Shown: positions 24,803-34,028 of the stretch, in pieces | Layout of the letters: the number at the start of each line of letters is the position of its first letter | How positions within the stretch are numbered: the first letter of the stretch is position 1 | Origin: Priestia aryabhattai B8W22 | GTDB taxonomy: Bacteria; Bacillota; Bacilli; Bacillales; Bacillaceae_H | Assembly (NCBI RefSeq): GCF_000956595.1 | Contig: NZ_JYOO01000044.1 | Coordinates: 1 to 36,993 of the forward strand | Reading direction: 5' to 3' | Length of the DNA: 36,993 nt | Translations under genes and position numbers: made by a program | The notes under the pieces: generated by a model | Told to the model about the DNA's origin: nothing | The model's input: only the letters and a program-made list of their open reading frames with translations | Databases searched by the model: none

Positions 24803-25759
24803 TTATTCTTCGGGAAGTAATAAAATTTCCCCCTCAGAAATTGCCTTAAGCATATCTTTAAACTCTGCTTTCGTTCCCAACACAGATCCATACATTGTAA
24901 TATGTTTTAGATACAATGTTCTAAAATCAAAATTTTTATGCTGACCACCAGCAGAACCTGAAATGCAAAATTCCCCTCCGTTTTTTAGAACTTGAAGAGA
25001 TATGGAAAACAAAGCATCTCCCACAACATCTAGAACGGAATCGACCGGACTTCCGTTCAGTTCTAAAATGTCTTCTGAAAGAGTATCAGATTTATATGAT
25101 ACTACGTGTGGGGCTCCTAATTCCTTAATTCTTTCTTGATTTTCTAAGTCCCCCGTGACTGCAATAACTTTAGCACCAAAGACTTTAGAGGCAATCTGTA
25201 CATTTAATAATCCCACACCACCATTTGCTCCAGTTACTATAACTGTCTCACCTGGTTGAGCTTGAATTTGTTTGACCATGTGCCAAGCAGTTAACCCACT
25301 TACCGAAAAAACAGCACTTTCTGAATAGCTTGATAGGGGCATGTCAAAGCAAAGTTCAGCAGGCCAAACCACATATTCAGCATAACCACCATCGTATTCT
25401 GAACTTATAAAGGACATATCATCACATCAGCAATATGTTCGTACCCTTCTTCTCCACTAGATATAAAAGGGAATGACACAACATCTTTTCCCACTATAGA
25501 CTCTTCTACTAACTTCCCTGCTTTTACTATTTCCCGTTATATCAGATCCTGGTGTACGTGGAAACTGGACTCCTTCCGGTCGCCATCCAGATTTTGAATC
25601 AGTACCGTAAGCACCCTCTCTCATCCAAATTTCTGTATTGTTAATAGCACAGGCCTTTACTTTTATAAGAACTTCATTTTCTTTCGGTTCAGGTATAGGA
25701 ATTTCCACTAGGCTTAATTTACTTACGTCTCCATACCCCTTTACTTGTACAGCTTTCAC
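24803..25759 (-). pseudogene. Zinc-independent alcohol dehydrogenase/quinone oxidoreductase (MDR), broken
   Basis: Medium-chain dehydrogenase/reductase relative. The start is GTG at 25759 (VKAVQVKGYGDVSKLSLVEI), seven bases after GAAGGTGA. The N-terminal GroES-like domain is readable to TPGSDITG; there one extra base near 25531-25533 shifts the frame. The restored middle reads IVKAGKLVEESIVGKDVVSF and on to EEGYEHIADVM, where a second lesion near 25415-25428 shifts it back to SFISSEYDGGYAEYVVWPAE. The Rossmann motif VTGANGGVGLLNVQIASKVF is intact. The C-terminus stops at GEILLLPEE, some 30 residues short of the usual end, right against the spore-gene terminator. Three lesions make function unlikely. 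Confidence 0.88.
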
Positions 25760-26048
25760 AGAACAGTCACCTTCTTTTTTACGAATATAGTTTTTAATAT
25801 ATTTCATACGGCTGCTTATAATTTAGAAAAAAGCATGCATATTTCATTGTGCGCTCTTCTCTCTATTATCATAAAGTTTGGAATCAGTATACTTTTACGG
25901 ACTTTTCTTTTTAATTCTGTTTCACAATGTCAAAAACCACTGGATAATTAAATTTGGAAATATTAATAAACTCTCTTTTTTATTGTTTTGTAACATGTCG
26001 CTGCCATATAATATACAAAAGTAGCTTTTATAAAAGTTATATAGACAG

Positions 26049-26076
26049 AAAAAACACCAGCAAAAGATTTTGCTGG
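26049..26076 (-). terminator. Terminator of the VOC remnant
   Basis: CCAGCAAAA at 26057-26065 pairs with TTTTGCTGG at 26068-26076; the minus strand continues with GTGTTTTTTC. It marks the true end of the former gene. Confidence 0.8.
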
Positions 26077-26093
26077 CGGAAAGAAATCATTTA

Positions 26094-26261
26094 TTAGTAA
26101 GCGCCTTGTGAATAAGTTAACTCATAGCTATGCGTATAAATTTAGAAAATATCTCCAAATGGATCTTCTACATAAACCATTTTATATGGTTTTTCTCCTG
26201 GGTAATATTCTCTGATAGGCATACGTTGTTTACCACCATATTGCTTAATTATCTTGTAAAA
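26094..26261 (-). pseudogene. VOC (glyoxalase/bleomycin resistance) family remnant
   Basis: C-terminal 55 residues of a vicinal oxygen chelate protein: FYKIIKQYGGKQRMPIREYY, then PGEKPYKMVYVEDPFGDIF, a stop (26142-26144, TAA where Glu is expected) and then IYTHSYELTYSQGAY to the natural stop. The VEDPFG-x-x-(E) motif holds the expected metal-binding glutamate position, now the stop codon. The 5' part is gone: the homology ends where the glycosyltransferase ribosome site (AAAGGAGG, 26259-26266) begins on the opposite strand. Confidence 0.8.
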
Positions 26262-26273
26262 GGAGGAATTCAG

Positions 26274-27485
26274 ATGGGAAAAGTTCTATTCTTTAATTAT
26301 CCAGGAGAAGGCCACGTCAACCCTACAATTGCATTAGTGGAAGAACTACTAAAAAAGGGTGAAGAGGTTGTCTATTACTGTATAGAGGAATATAGAAATA
26401 AAATTGAGAAAACAGGAGCAGCATTTCGTCCCTATAAAAATTTCACACGTAATGCAGATCTAGTGAAAAAAATCGCAAAAAGAATGGACCCTCTTGAAAT
26501 GCTATTATATATGGTACGGTCTGCGGATACATTCATAGAAAGTGTTCTGGAGGACATAAGAGATGAAAAGTACGACTATGTTATTTATGATAATAATTTC
26601 GCCGCAGGATGGATTATTGCTGATATATTAAAGATACCTAAAATATCTTCTTGTACAACGTTCGCTATTGATGAAGAGGTCTTTTCGAACGTTATGAAAA
26701 GTCGAGGAGAAATGGATAAGACATCTCCAACATATCAAGAACTCAAAGAGATATTAAAAAAGTGGAAACAACAATACGACATACTAATTAACGATAATCA
26801 TAAGCTGATGTCTTGTCCTGGCGATATTACTCTTGTATATACATCAAGATCATATCAACCTCGTGCTGAAAAGTTTGATAACTCTTTTATTTTTGTTGGT
26901 CCTTCTATTGCGCCGCGAAAAGATGTAGAAACTCTTTCATTAAAAAATATTCCTGGTGATAAGCTTATCTTTATTTCAATGGGAACAATATTTAACCAGC
27001 AACCTGAGTTATATGCTACCTGTTTTGAAGCATTCCAAGAAATACAAGCTACAGTTGTATTATCAGTAGGAAAACAGACGGACATTAGCCAATTTAAAGA
27101 GATTCCATCTAATTTCATTATACGTAATTATGTACCTCAGTTAGAAATACTAGAACAAGCAGATGTTTTTATTACTCATGGTGGAATGAATAGTACAAGT
27201 GAAGGACTTTATTTTGGTGTTCCTCTTGTGGTTATGCCTGTTGTAGGAGATCAGCTAATAGTAGCTAATCGGATTGAAGAATTAGGAGCTGGTCTACAAC
27301 TTAATCGTCAAGAACTAGACGCCACTACATTACGAAACACAACGGAACAAGTGCTATCAAACGCTTCATTTAAAGAAAAGAGTTTGGAAATTGGCAAATC
27401 CTTAAGGGATTCTGGAGGATACCAAAAAGCAGTAGAAACTATTTTGCAATTTAAAAAGGATGCAAAAATAAAGGATCTAATCTAA
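26274..27485 (+). CDS. MGT-type glycosyltransferase (YjiC/YojK-like)
   Basis: 403-residue GT1-family enzyme that moves sugar from a UDP-sugar to small hydrophobic acceptors such as macrolides or flavonoids. The N-terminal acceptor domain starts GKVLFFNYPGEGHVNPTIAL with the conserved catalytic His in GHVNP. The C-terminal donor domain carries THGGMNSTSEGLYFGVPLVV followed by DQ, the nucleotide-sugar signature. ATG at 26274 is chosen for AAAGGAGG eight bases upstream; the open frame runs back to 26130 but crosses the VOC remnant. The true acceptor is unknown; antibiotic inactivation is a family possibility. Confidence 0.9.
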   Translation: MGKVLFFNYPGEGHVNPTIALVEELLKKGEEVVYYCIEEYRNKIEKTGAAFRPYKNFTRNADLVKKIAKRMDPLEMLLYMVRSADTFIESVLEDIRDEKYDYVIYDNNFAAGWIIADILKIPKISSCTTFAIDEEVFSNVMKSRGEMDKTSPTYQELKEILKKWKQQYDILINDNHKLMSCPGDITLVYTSRSYQPRAEKFDNSFIFVGPSIAPRKDVETLSLKNIPGDKLIFISMGTIFNQQPELYATCFEAFQEIQATVVLSVGKQTDISQFKEIPSNFIIRNYVPQLEILEQADVFITHGGMNSTSEGLYFGVPLVVMPVVGDQLIVANRIEELGAGLQLNRQELDATTLRNTTEQVLSNASFKEKSLEIGKSLRDSGGYQKAVETILQFKKDAKIKDLI

Positions 27486-27778
27486 TTTTATTTCATTTTT
27501 AATCTTTAAAATCTAAGTTAGTCTAGGAATAAATAGACAATAAATCTCTCAATGAGATACTTCTTTTTATCACTTCCTAGAAATTAGTTTTATAGTAACT
27601 AGAAAAGAATAGTTAAACATATATTTTAACACCGGTATGTATAGGGGTGTTAAGTATGGGCGTATCTTTTTATAATGGTCAAATATGCGTTGAAGGGATA
27701 ATTTGCGAATCGTTTATAAAAATGGCATTACTTTTATCCCCTATTGGTCAGATATGTACCTTGCGAAATAATCTATAA
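27486..27778. repeat. Non-coding stretch with imperfect repeats
   Basis: No gene. TGGTCAAATATG (about 27677) with TTGCGAATCGTTTATAAAA is loosely repeated as TGGTCAGATATG with TTGCGAAATAATCTATAAAA ending at 27780. The copies are about 70 bp apart and different in inner spacing. Weak signal. Confidence 0.3.
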
Positions 27779-27820
27779 AAAAGACCGTCCATAATTTCTA
27801 AAATTATAGACGGTCTTTGA
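27779..27820. terminator. Terminator of the galactonate operon
   Basis: AAAGACCGTC pairs with GACGGTCTTT, with a further ATAATTT/AAATTAT pairing inside; T-rich on both strands. Confidence 0.88.
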
Positions 27821-27870
27821 TTTGCTTGTTCGTTAATCTTGACTAAACGTAAATCTCTCTTGATAGTTTC

Positions 27871-29190
27871 TTACACAATATCTCGATTCAATTTTTCCTC
27901 TTTAACCACTTTAATTCTTTCCACTTTCCCTACAAGGAAGATATACGAAAGTGCTCCTAAAAGAGCCAATGCCGCTATAAATACTAGCGCTGGAGCAAAG
28001 TTTCCTCCTTTAGCTAAGAAACCAATAACAATTGGGACAATGATAGAAGCCAAACCTCCGATAAAGTTAAAAACTCCGCCTGTCAAACCGACTAAGTGCT
28101 TAGGTGCTAGCGTTGAAACAAACACCCATGTAATAGAAGCCAGGCCATTTCCAAAAAACGCAATAGCCATAAACATGATAATGAGAGATGTGCTATTTAC
28201 ATAATTGGCTCCGATAATTGAAGTTGATAAAAGCAGGCCTACGATAATCGGTGTTTTTCTTGCAATGCCTAAAGATACTCCTTTTTTCACTAAGGCGTCA
28301 GATACAAAGCCAGATAATAATACTCCTACAAACGCTGCTAAAAACGGAGCTGATGCTAGGAAGCCTGATTTTAAGAAATCTAACCCTCTGTATTCCACAA
28401 GGTACGTTGGAAACCAGGTAAGGAAGAACCATAAAGTAGAGTTTACGGCAAACTGACCTAAGTAGATACCCCATAGCTTACGGTGAGAAAAGGCTTCTTT
28501 CAGATTTCCCCATTCGAATTTTGCTCTTTCTCCTTTCTTATCCGCAGCTTTAACTAAGCCTCCACCTTCTTCGATATGCTGCAATTCTGCTTTATTTACT
28601 TTGCTATGCTGAGAAGGATCACGATAAAAAATGTACCATATAATGCCCCACGCTATACCGATAATCCCTGTAGTAATAAACAGACCTCTCCACCCTAAAA
28701 AGTGCTGAATGGTCACCAATGTAGGTGTTAAAAATGCCAGCCCTGCAAACTGTCCTGAAGTATAAAAAGCAATTGCTGATGCTCTTTCCTGATTGGGAAA
28801 CCAGCTGGTAACTACTTTATTATTGGTAGGAAAAGCCGGTGCTTCGAACGCTCCTGTCGCTAGACGCAGACCAAAAAGACTCACAAATCCCTTAGTAAAT
28901 CCTTGCAGCAATGTAACAATGGACCAGGTAATTAAGCTAACGGCATACGTAACACGAGCACCAAAACGGTCAGCCATTACCCCTCCTGGTATTTGTAAAG
29001 CAGCATAAGCCCATCCAAAGGCTGAAAATATAAGACCCAGTTCTACTGATGATAGCTTTAAATCCTTGGACATGGCCGTGGCGGCTACAGAAATATTACT
29101 TCGATCCATATAGTTGATGACAACGCTTACGAAAATAAATGCTAAAACACGAAATCTAACGCGAGTCGGCTTTTCGCTATACCCCTTCAT
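27871..29190 (-). CDS. dgoT: D-galactonate transporter, MFS anion:cation symporter family
   Basis: 439-residue, twelve-helix transporter of the ACS family, like DgoT, GudP and ExuT. Hallmarks: the first helix ending VVINYMDRSNISVA, the A-loop GGVMADRFGAR, and TGAFEAPAFPTNNKVVTSWF in helix 4-5. It is last in the galactonate operon, so galactonate is the likely substrate; a related sugar acid cannot be excluded. A hairpin in the 93-bp gap above (29221-29261) may lower its expression relative to the enzymes. Confidence 0.9.
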   Translation of the reverse strand: MKGYSEKPTRVRFRVLAFIFVSVVINYMDRSNISVAATAMSKDLKLSSVELGLIFSAFGWAYAALQIPGGVMADRFGARVTYAVSLITWSIVTLLQGFTKGFVSLFGLRLATGAFEAPAFPTNNKVVTSWFPNQERASAIAFYTSGQFAGLAFLTPTLVTIQHFLGWRGLFITTGIIGIAWGIIWYIFYRDPSQHSKVNKAELQHIEEGGGLVKAADKKGERAKFEWGNLKEAFSHRKLWGIYLGQFAVNSTLWFFLTWFPTYLVEYRGLDFLKSGFLASAPFLAAFVGVLLSGFVSDALVKKGVSLGIARKTPIIVGLLLSTSIIGANYVNSTSLIIMFMAIAFFGNGLASITWVFVSTLAPKHLVGLTGGVFNFIGGLASIIVPIVIGFLAKGGNFAPALVFIAALALLGALSYIFLVGKVERIKVVKEEKLNRDIV

Positions 29191-29220
29191 TCCCTTATCC
29201 CCCTGTATATGACTAGTTTA

Positions 29221-29261
29221 AAAAGAAGATCTGACTGACGGTCATTTATCAATCAGATCTT
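29221..29261 (-). terminator. Attenuating hairpin before the transporter gene
   Basis: AAGATCTGA at 29226-29234 pairs with TCAGATCTT at 29253-29261; the minus strand follows with CTTTTTAAAC. It lies inside the operon, so partial termination is likely. Confidence 0.65.
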
Positions 29262-29283
29262 TCCTGCTAAAATGGTTTCCCAT

Positions 29284-30432
29284 TTACCATTCCGCTACAG
29301 AACCATCTTTATGACGCCATACTGGATTACGCCAATTATGACCGATATCAGCCATTTTTCTAACATGGTCTTCATTAATTTCAATACCTAAGCCAGGTCC
29401 ATCAGGAATTTTCACGAATCCTTCTTCATATTTAAATACGTGGTTATCAACAATATAATCTAGTAAATCACTGCCTTGGTTATAGTGAATGCCTAAGCTT
29501 TGTTCTTGAATAAATGCGTTGTGGCACGTTGCATCTACTTGAAGACAAGCGGCTAATGCAATAGGTCCTAACGGGCAATGAGGCGCAGCTGCTACATCAA
29601 AGGCTTCAGCCATCGAAATAATTTTCTTACATTCTGTAATTCCTCCTGCATGTGATAAATCGGGCTGAATAATATCAACGTAGCCGTCTGTTAAGAGCTT
29701 TTTAAACTCCCATTTTGAAAACATTCTTTCTCCCGTCGCAATAGGAATGGATACATGGTTGGCAATTTCTCTTAATGCCTCATTGTTTTCGGGCAAAACC
29801 GGCTCCTCGATAAACATTGGACGATAGACCTCTAGTTCTTTAGCTAAAATTTTTGCCATTGGCTTATGTACTCGTCCGTGAAAATCAATACCTATTCCTA
29901 CATAAGGCCCCACTGCTTCTCTGACAGCAGCGATACGTTCTACTACTTGATCAATTTTTTCATATGAATCCACGTATTGAAGCTCTTCTGTTCCATTCAT
30001 TTTTACTGCTGTAAATCCTTGTGAGACAACTTCTCTGGCTGCTTCGCCTACATCTGAAGGCCGGTCTCCTCCGATCCACGAATACACTTTAATGGATTCT
30101 CTTGCTTTTCCGCCTAATAATTGATGCACAGGAGCATCGTAATATTTTCCTTTTATGTCCCACAGAGCTTGGTCAATCCCTGATATGGCACTCATTAAAA
30201 TAGGTCCGCCTCGATAGAAGCCGCCTCGGTACATAACGTTCCAATGATCTTCAATATTTAATGGATCTTTGCCAATAAGATACTCCATTAACTCATCTAC
30301 TGCAGCTTTAACGGTAGAGGCTCTTCCTTCAATAACTGGTTCTCCCCATCCAACAATTCCTTCGTCTGTTTCTATTTTTAAAAATAACCAGCGTGGCGGC
30401 ACTTGGAATAATTCATAATTAGTAATTTTCAT
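29284..30432 (-). CDS. dgoD: D-galactonate dehydratase
   Basis: Enolase-superfamily, Mg-dependent enzyme turning D-galactonate into 2-keto-3-deoxygalactonate. It is 382 residues, the length of E. coli DgoD, and its active residues fall at the same numbers: Asp183 and His185 in IDFHGR, Glu209 in IEEP, Glu235 in GERM and His285 in [14 protein letters not shown] (70-77) and [16 protein letters not shown] at the end also fit. The first 14 bases overlap the aldolase gene. This is a confident assignment and identifies the operon. Confidence 0.96.
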   Translation of the reverse strand: MKITNYELFQVPPRWLFLKIETDEGIVGWGEPVIEGRASTVKAAVDELMEYLIGKDPLNIEDHWNVMYRGGFYRGGPILMSAISGIDQALWDIKGKYYDAPVHQLLGGKARESIKVYSWIGGDRPSDVGEAAREVVSQGFTAVKMNGTEELQYVDSYEKIDQVVERIAAVREAVGPYVGIGIDFHGRVHKPMAKILAKELEVYRPMFIEEPVLPENNEALREIANHVSIPIATGERMFSKWEFKKLLTDGYVDIIQPDLSHAGGITECKKIISMAEAFDVAAAPHCPLGPIALAACLQVDATCHNAFIQEQSLGIHYNQGSDLLDYIVDNHVFKYEEGFVKIPDGPGLGIEINEDHVRKMADIGHNWRNPVWRHKDGSVAEW

Positions 30433-31081
30433 GTACTTTGTCCCCTTTCGTTATACCATTCACTGCGTCTACGTATGCTTTAGCCTTTTGTGTTAGCTCC
30501 TGCAGATATCCATGAGTAATTTCACGTTTTGTATCAACTAAAGAACTTCCAATACCAAACCCTACAGCTCCTGCTTCTTCAAATTCTTGAATATTATCTA
30601 GGCTTACTCCTCCTGTTGGAAGAAGTGGAATATGAGGAAGCGGCCCTCGAATATCTTTAATATAGCTAGCACCCAGCCTAGCAGGAAATACTTTTATAAT
30701 ATCTCCGCCATTTTCATATGCTGTTAAAATTTCAGTAGGTGAAAAAGCACCTGGAATACTCACCGCACCGTATCTTTTTGTTAGTTTAATCGTTTCAATA
30801 TTAACAGTTGGAGAAAGGATAAACTTTGCACCTGCTAAAATAGCTGAACGTGCTGTTTCAGGGTCAAGCACTGTCCCCGCTCCTACTAGCACTTGATTAC
30901 CTAGTTCTGTAGAAACCTCTTTAATAGCTGAAAGTGCGTCCGGCGAATTTAGAGTAATCTCTATATTTTTTACACCGCCGTCATTAAGCGCAGAGGCAAT
31001 CTTCACTACGTCCTTCGGTTTGGCTCCTCTAATAATCGCAACGATTTTATGCTCTAATAAATGTGATAAACTATCCGTCAT
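30419..31081 (-). CDS. dgoA: 2-Keto-3-deoxy-6-phosphogalactonate (KDPGal) aldolase
   Basis: Class I aldolase cutting the phosphorylated keto-deoxy acid to pyruvate and glyceraldehyde-3-phosphate. 220 residues of the Eda/DgoA family, with Glu41 in NIEITLNSP (general base), GAGTVLDPE (68-76) and the Schiff-base Lys130 in DIIKVFPA. Galactonate use is inferred from neighbouring dgoD; specificity for KDPG instead is possible. Coupled to dgoD by overlap and 17 bp after the kinase. Confidence 0.93.
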   Translation of the reverse strand: MTDSLSHLLEHKIVAIIRGAKPKDVVKIASALNDGGVKNIEITLNSPDALSAIKEVSTELGNQVLVGAGTVLDPETARSAILAGAKFILSPTVNIETIKLTKRYGAVSIPGAFSPTEILTAYENGGDIIKVFPARLGASYIKDIRGPLPHIPLLPTGGVSLDNIQEFEEAGAVGFGIGSSLVDTKREITHGYLQELTQKAKAYVDAVNGITKGDKVHENY

Positions 31082-31098
31082 GGGTAAGCCCCTTTCTT

Positions 31099-32052
31099 TT
31101 ATCGTATAACGTCTTCTTTTGTAATCGCATTCATAAATTCGTAAAGCTCTTTCTTATCAGGCAAGCCTTCAATATCACCCTCTACGGTTACAACCATAGC
31201 TCCTATAGCACACCCTCTTCTAACCGTTTCTTTTAAAGAAGATTTATCTATTAATCCCGATAGTATCCCAGCGGCAAAACCGTCACCAGCTCCTACTGGA
31301 TCTATCACTCTAGCAACTTTAAAGCCTTCTACGTAAGCGGATTCATTTTTAGTTGAATAATAAGCTCCTTCCTCACCTAGCTTAATAACAACTAGCTCTG
31401 CACCTAATTGATGAAACGCTGATGCAATGTCTTCAGGGTTATCCTTTTCAAATAAAAACTGGCCTTCATTCACTCCTGGTAAAATAATATCCGCATATGT
31501 AGCCATTTCAATGAGTGTTTGACGCGCAGTTTCTTCATCCCAAAGCGTCTTGCGTAAATTTGGATCAAACACTATTTTTGCGCCATTTTTTTTAGCTGCT
31601 TTCATCGCTTGAAAAACAGCTTCGTGGCAGGAATCGCTTAGCGCAGGTGTAATGCCTGTCACGTATAAGTATTTGGCAGAAGAGATATACTCTTCATTCA
31701 TATCATGCGGATTCATAAAGCTTGCTGCTGATTCTTTCCTGTAATAAAAGACTTTACTGTTCATTTCATTTGTTTTTTGCTTTAAAAAAAGACCCGTAGG
31801 AGCATGATCATCAAATATCACATGTCTTACATCTATTCCTTCTCCTTTAATACTTGAAAGAATCCGCTCTCCTAGCTCATCTTTTCCTAACCGGCTAACC
31901 CATCCCGTTTGATAACCGAGTTTTGACAGGGCGATTAACGTATTGCTTTCTGCCCCTGCAATTTTCGAAGAAAAATCTTTAGCATATCGCATCTTTCCAT
32001 TCGAGTGTGGGGTAAACAGAATCATTGTTTCCCCCATGCTTATCACATCCAT
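31099..32052 (-). CDS. kdgK: 2-Keto-3-deoxy-gluconate/galactonate kinase, PfkB family
   Basis: ATP-dependent ribokinase-family sugar kinase that phosphorylates the product of DgoD. 317 residues with IAGAESNTLIALSKLG (31-46) in the substrate lid region and DPVGAGDGFAAG (251-262), the anion-hole loop with catalytic Asp257. Specific for keto-deoxy acids by family and context. It follows the IclR gene by 17 bp. Confidence 0.94.
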   Translation of the reverse strand: MDVISMGETMILFTPHSNGKMRYAKDFSSKIAGAESNTLIALSKLGYQTGWVSRLGKDELGERILSSIKGEGIDVRHVIFDDHAPTGLFLKQKTNEMNSKVFYYRKESAASFMNPHDMNEEYISSAKYLYVTGITPALSDSCHEAVFQAMKAAKKNGAKIVFDPNLRKTLWDEETARQTLIEMATYADIILPGVNEGQFLFEKDNPEDIASAFHQLGAELVVIKLGEEGAYYSTKNESAYVEGFKVARVIDPVGAGDGFAAGILSGLIDKSSLKETVRRGCAIGAMVVTVEGDIEGLPDKKELYEFMNAITKEDVIR

Positions 32053-32069
32053 TTTACCCCTCTTTTCAC

Positions 32070-32828
32070 TTATCTCTTTGCCTCTTCATATCCAGCAATA
32101 AAAGATATATTAGTCGCTGTTTGAAGCAGCCTTTCTACTATAAAGTCCTTATGCTTCAGCATTCTTTCCTTAGGCCCAGCTACGCTAATAGCAGCTTGAA
32201 TGCTTCCCTTTGCTCCAAATACAGGTGCAGCAAGGCAAAATAACCCTTCCTCATTTTCTTCATCATCAATTGCATAACCCATTTGAATAAAAGAGTCTAA
32301 ATTGTCATTAAGAACTTTTTTATCTGTAATTGTATAATCCGTAATAGGCAGCAGCTCCGTATGTTCAAGCAGCTGTTCTCGCTGATCTTTAGGAAGAAAA
32401 GCTAAAAAGGTTTTTCCTAATCCGGTACAATAGAGCGGCTTTCGGTTACCAGGCTGAGCTGTTGTTCTAATAGAGCGATTATTATCAATCTTAACAACAT
32501 AGACCAACTCTCCATCTGACAGCAAGGCCATAAACACCGTTTCCTGAACATCCTCCATCAGCTTCTTTAAATACGGTTTTCCCTCAGAAGAAATATCCAA
32601 TGATTCCATAGCCGCTGTTCCAATTTGAATTAGCTTTGGCCCTAGCTTATACCTTTTTAATGAGTCCTGATTTAAATACCCTTCATTATGAAGGGTTCCC
32701 ACAAGATTAAACGTACTGCTTTGCGGAAGCGAAAGTAAGTCACTAACCTCTTTTACCGTTAATCCCTCGGGATGTTGAGCAATCAATTCAAATACCCTTA
32801 ATACACGTTCTGCTGATTTTACTGACAT
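32070..32828 (-). CDS. IclR-family regulator of the galactonate operon
   Basis: 252-residue IclR-type regulator with an N-terminal winged helix-turn-helix (PEGLTVKEVSDLLSLPQSST, 20-39) and a C-terminal GAF-like effector domain (about 80-245) with IRTTAQPGNRKPLYCTGLGK and ENEEGLFCLAAPVF. It is the first gene of the operon and lies right below two operator-like sites (32844-32880), so it likely represses its own operon until a pathway intermediate binds. The effector is unknown; KDGal or galactonate is the natural guess. Confidence 0.92.
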   Translation of the reverse strand: MSVKSAERVLRVFELIAQHPEGLTVKEVSDLLSLPQSSTFNLVGTLHNEGYLNQDSLKRYKLGPKLIQIGTAAMESLDISSEGKPYLKKLMEDVQETVFMALLSDGELVYVVKIDNNRSIRTTAQPGNRKPLYCTGLGKTFLAFLPKDQREQLLEHTELLPITDYTITDKKVLNDNLDSFIQMGYAIDDEENEEGLFCLAAPVFGAKGSIQAAISVAGPKERMLKHKDFIVERLLQTATNISFIAGYEEAKR

Positions 32829-32843
32829 GAAGAAATCCTCTCT

Positions 32844-32919
32844 AAATCACATATGTGATTTTAAATTTTATATATGATTTACTGATTTAAATATTATCAT
32901 AGCCAGATCATTAATTCAA
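32844..32919 (-). promoter_or_regulatory. Galactonate operon promoter and two IclR-type operators
   Basis: On minus, TTGAAT (32919-32914) and TAATAT (32896-32891) are spaced 17 bp, a good sigma-A promoter. Just downstream lie AAATTTTATATATGATTT (32863-32880) and the perfect palindrome AAATCACATATGTGATTT (32844-32861), 14 of 18 bases alike and 19 bp apart. Binding here would block clearance. A repressor role is inferred. Confidence 0.7.
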
Positions 32920-32988
32920 AATATTTTTATAAATTAAACAAAAATATTTATGATAGTTCCTGAAAAATGGTTACTAAATAGCAATATA

Positions 32989-33019
32989 AAAAAGCTTCTA
33001 TGATAAAATCATAGAAGCT
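32989..33019 (-). terminator. Perfect hairpin with minus-strand T run, no gene upstream
   Basis: AGCTTCTATGAT at 32993-33004 and ATCATAGAAGCT at 33008-33019 are exact complements with a three-base loop; the minus strand continues TTTTTT. No minus-strand gene leads into it, since 33046-33324 is on plus. It may shield the galactonate promoter or be left over from a lost gene. Confidence 0.7.
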
Positions 33020-33045
33020 AGAAAAAATTGTAATGGGAGCTAATT

Positions 33046-33324
33046 ATGAAAAATAAAGATTTTTTATTATCTATTGTTTTAAATATCTTTTCAGCTTATC
33101 TATGGGTCTTTCTCATTTATTTAATTTTTGATTTCGTTCAGTTAAAGGAAAATGCTTTGTTGCTTGGACTAGTACTCGCATCCATAGGTACTCTGCTCTT
33201 CGCAGAGGTAATAAGGAGAGTTAATCCCTTTGTTACATATAAAATTACTCACCCTGTAAAAATTGCGGGATTTATATCTTTTGGGTTGATTGCTAGTACG
33301 AATCTATATTGGATCAGTTTTTGA
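33046..33324 (+). CDS. Small hypothetical membrane protein, 92 aa
   Basis: Three predicted membrane segments: FLLSIVLNIFSAYLWVFLIY, then ALLLGLVLASIGTLLFAEVI and, after RVNPFVTYKITHPV, IAGFISFGLIASTNLYWISF. The ATG has GGGAG eight bases upstream. It stands between divergent or opposed genes and ends with its own terminator. Family not recognised. Confidence 0.7.
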   Translation: MKNKDFLLSIVLNIFSAYLWVFLIYLIFDFVQLKENALLLGLVLASIGTLLFAEVIRRVNPFVTYKITHPVKIAGFISFGLIASTNLYWISF

Positions 33325-33342
33325 AGGTTATGATAAAAATTA

Positions 33343-33377
33343 GAACAAGGAGCTTAAATTAAGCTCCTTGTTCCTTT
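33343..33377. terminator. Terminator after the 92-aa gene
   Basis: GAACAAGGAGCTTAA at 33343-33357 pairs perfectly with TTAAGCTCCTTGTTC at 33359-33373, one-base centre plus flanking loop opening; then CTTT. Confidence 0.75.
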
Positions 33378-33420
33378 AAGTGCCAGTAACACAATTTTTC
33401 CGCATATATAATCTGAACAT

Positions 33421-33455
33421 AAAAAAGCAACCTCGTTTGCCAATAACGAGGTTGC
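33421..33455 (-). terminator. Terminator of the 33548-34829 gene pair
   Basis: GCAACCTCGTT at 33427-33437 pairs with AACGAGGTTGC at 33445-33455; six T follow on the minus strand. Confidence 0.88.
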
Positions 33456-33547
33456 CCTTTATAAAGGTTCTTTCATACGTATTCAAATGCGAACAATAGC
33501 AGCATTATAATATCTGCCTTATTTTAAAGGATGTATTTCTTTATTTA

Positions 33548-33961
33548 TTAGATTTTACTTTTTCTAGATAAGGCAATTACAATGGCTAAGTATATTGGAT
33601 AAAGTAAAACGCCAAGGTATATAACAATTCTCCCTATAGGATTGAGCTGATCTCCATGGTTACTAATTGGAAAAAGCTTGTTAAATAAGATAAGCATAAT
33701 TGCAAAGTAAGGAATCCATAATACAGTTCCATAATAATTTAGTTTACTGTCTGTTAAGTATCGACGATTCAATAAATAATAAATGAAACTAAATACGATA
33801 ACGGAAATCAACATAATTACAATCCCAATATTTCTTGCTACTGCTACATCAAGTTCTATTATTCTACTAATACGATAAATATTGAAAATTAGTTCGATAT
33901 TAATAAAAATTAAAACTGCATATAGTATACTTGAGAAATTTAATTTCAAAAAATAATTCAT
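33548..33961 (-). CDS. Four-helix membrane protein, possible immunity protein
   Basis: 137-residue protein with four clear membrane segments (around residues 10-30, 40-62, 78-98 and 110-132) and short loops; the C-terminus is basic (SRKSKI). Not recognised by family. It lies 67 bp downstream of the secreted toxin-44-like gene on the same strand, with no terminator between, and shares the terminator at 33421-33455. Small multi-pass proteins directly downstream of secreted toxins are often immunity proteins, so that is the working guess; nothing in the sequence proves it. Confidence 0.65.
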   Translation of the reverse strand: MNYFLKLNFSSILYAVLIFINIELIFNIYRISRIIELDVAVARNIGIVIMLISVIVFSFIYYLLNRRYLTDSKLNYYGTVLWIPYFAIMLILFNKLFPISNHGDQLNPIGRIVIYLGVLLYPIYLAIVIALSRKSKI

Positions 33962-34028
33962 AATGTCCCTCCCTATATGGTTTCATTTATTAATATCATA
34001 TAATGTGCTCTACATAAATAATTCAATA

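Noticed and set aside
26130-26273. Longer N-terminus for the glycosyltransferase
   Set aside because: The added residues are antisense of the VOC remnant and ATG at 26274 has the ribosome site.
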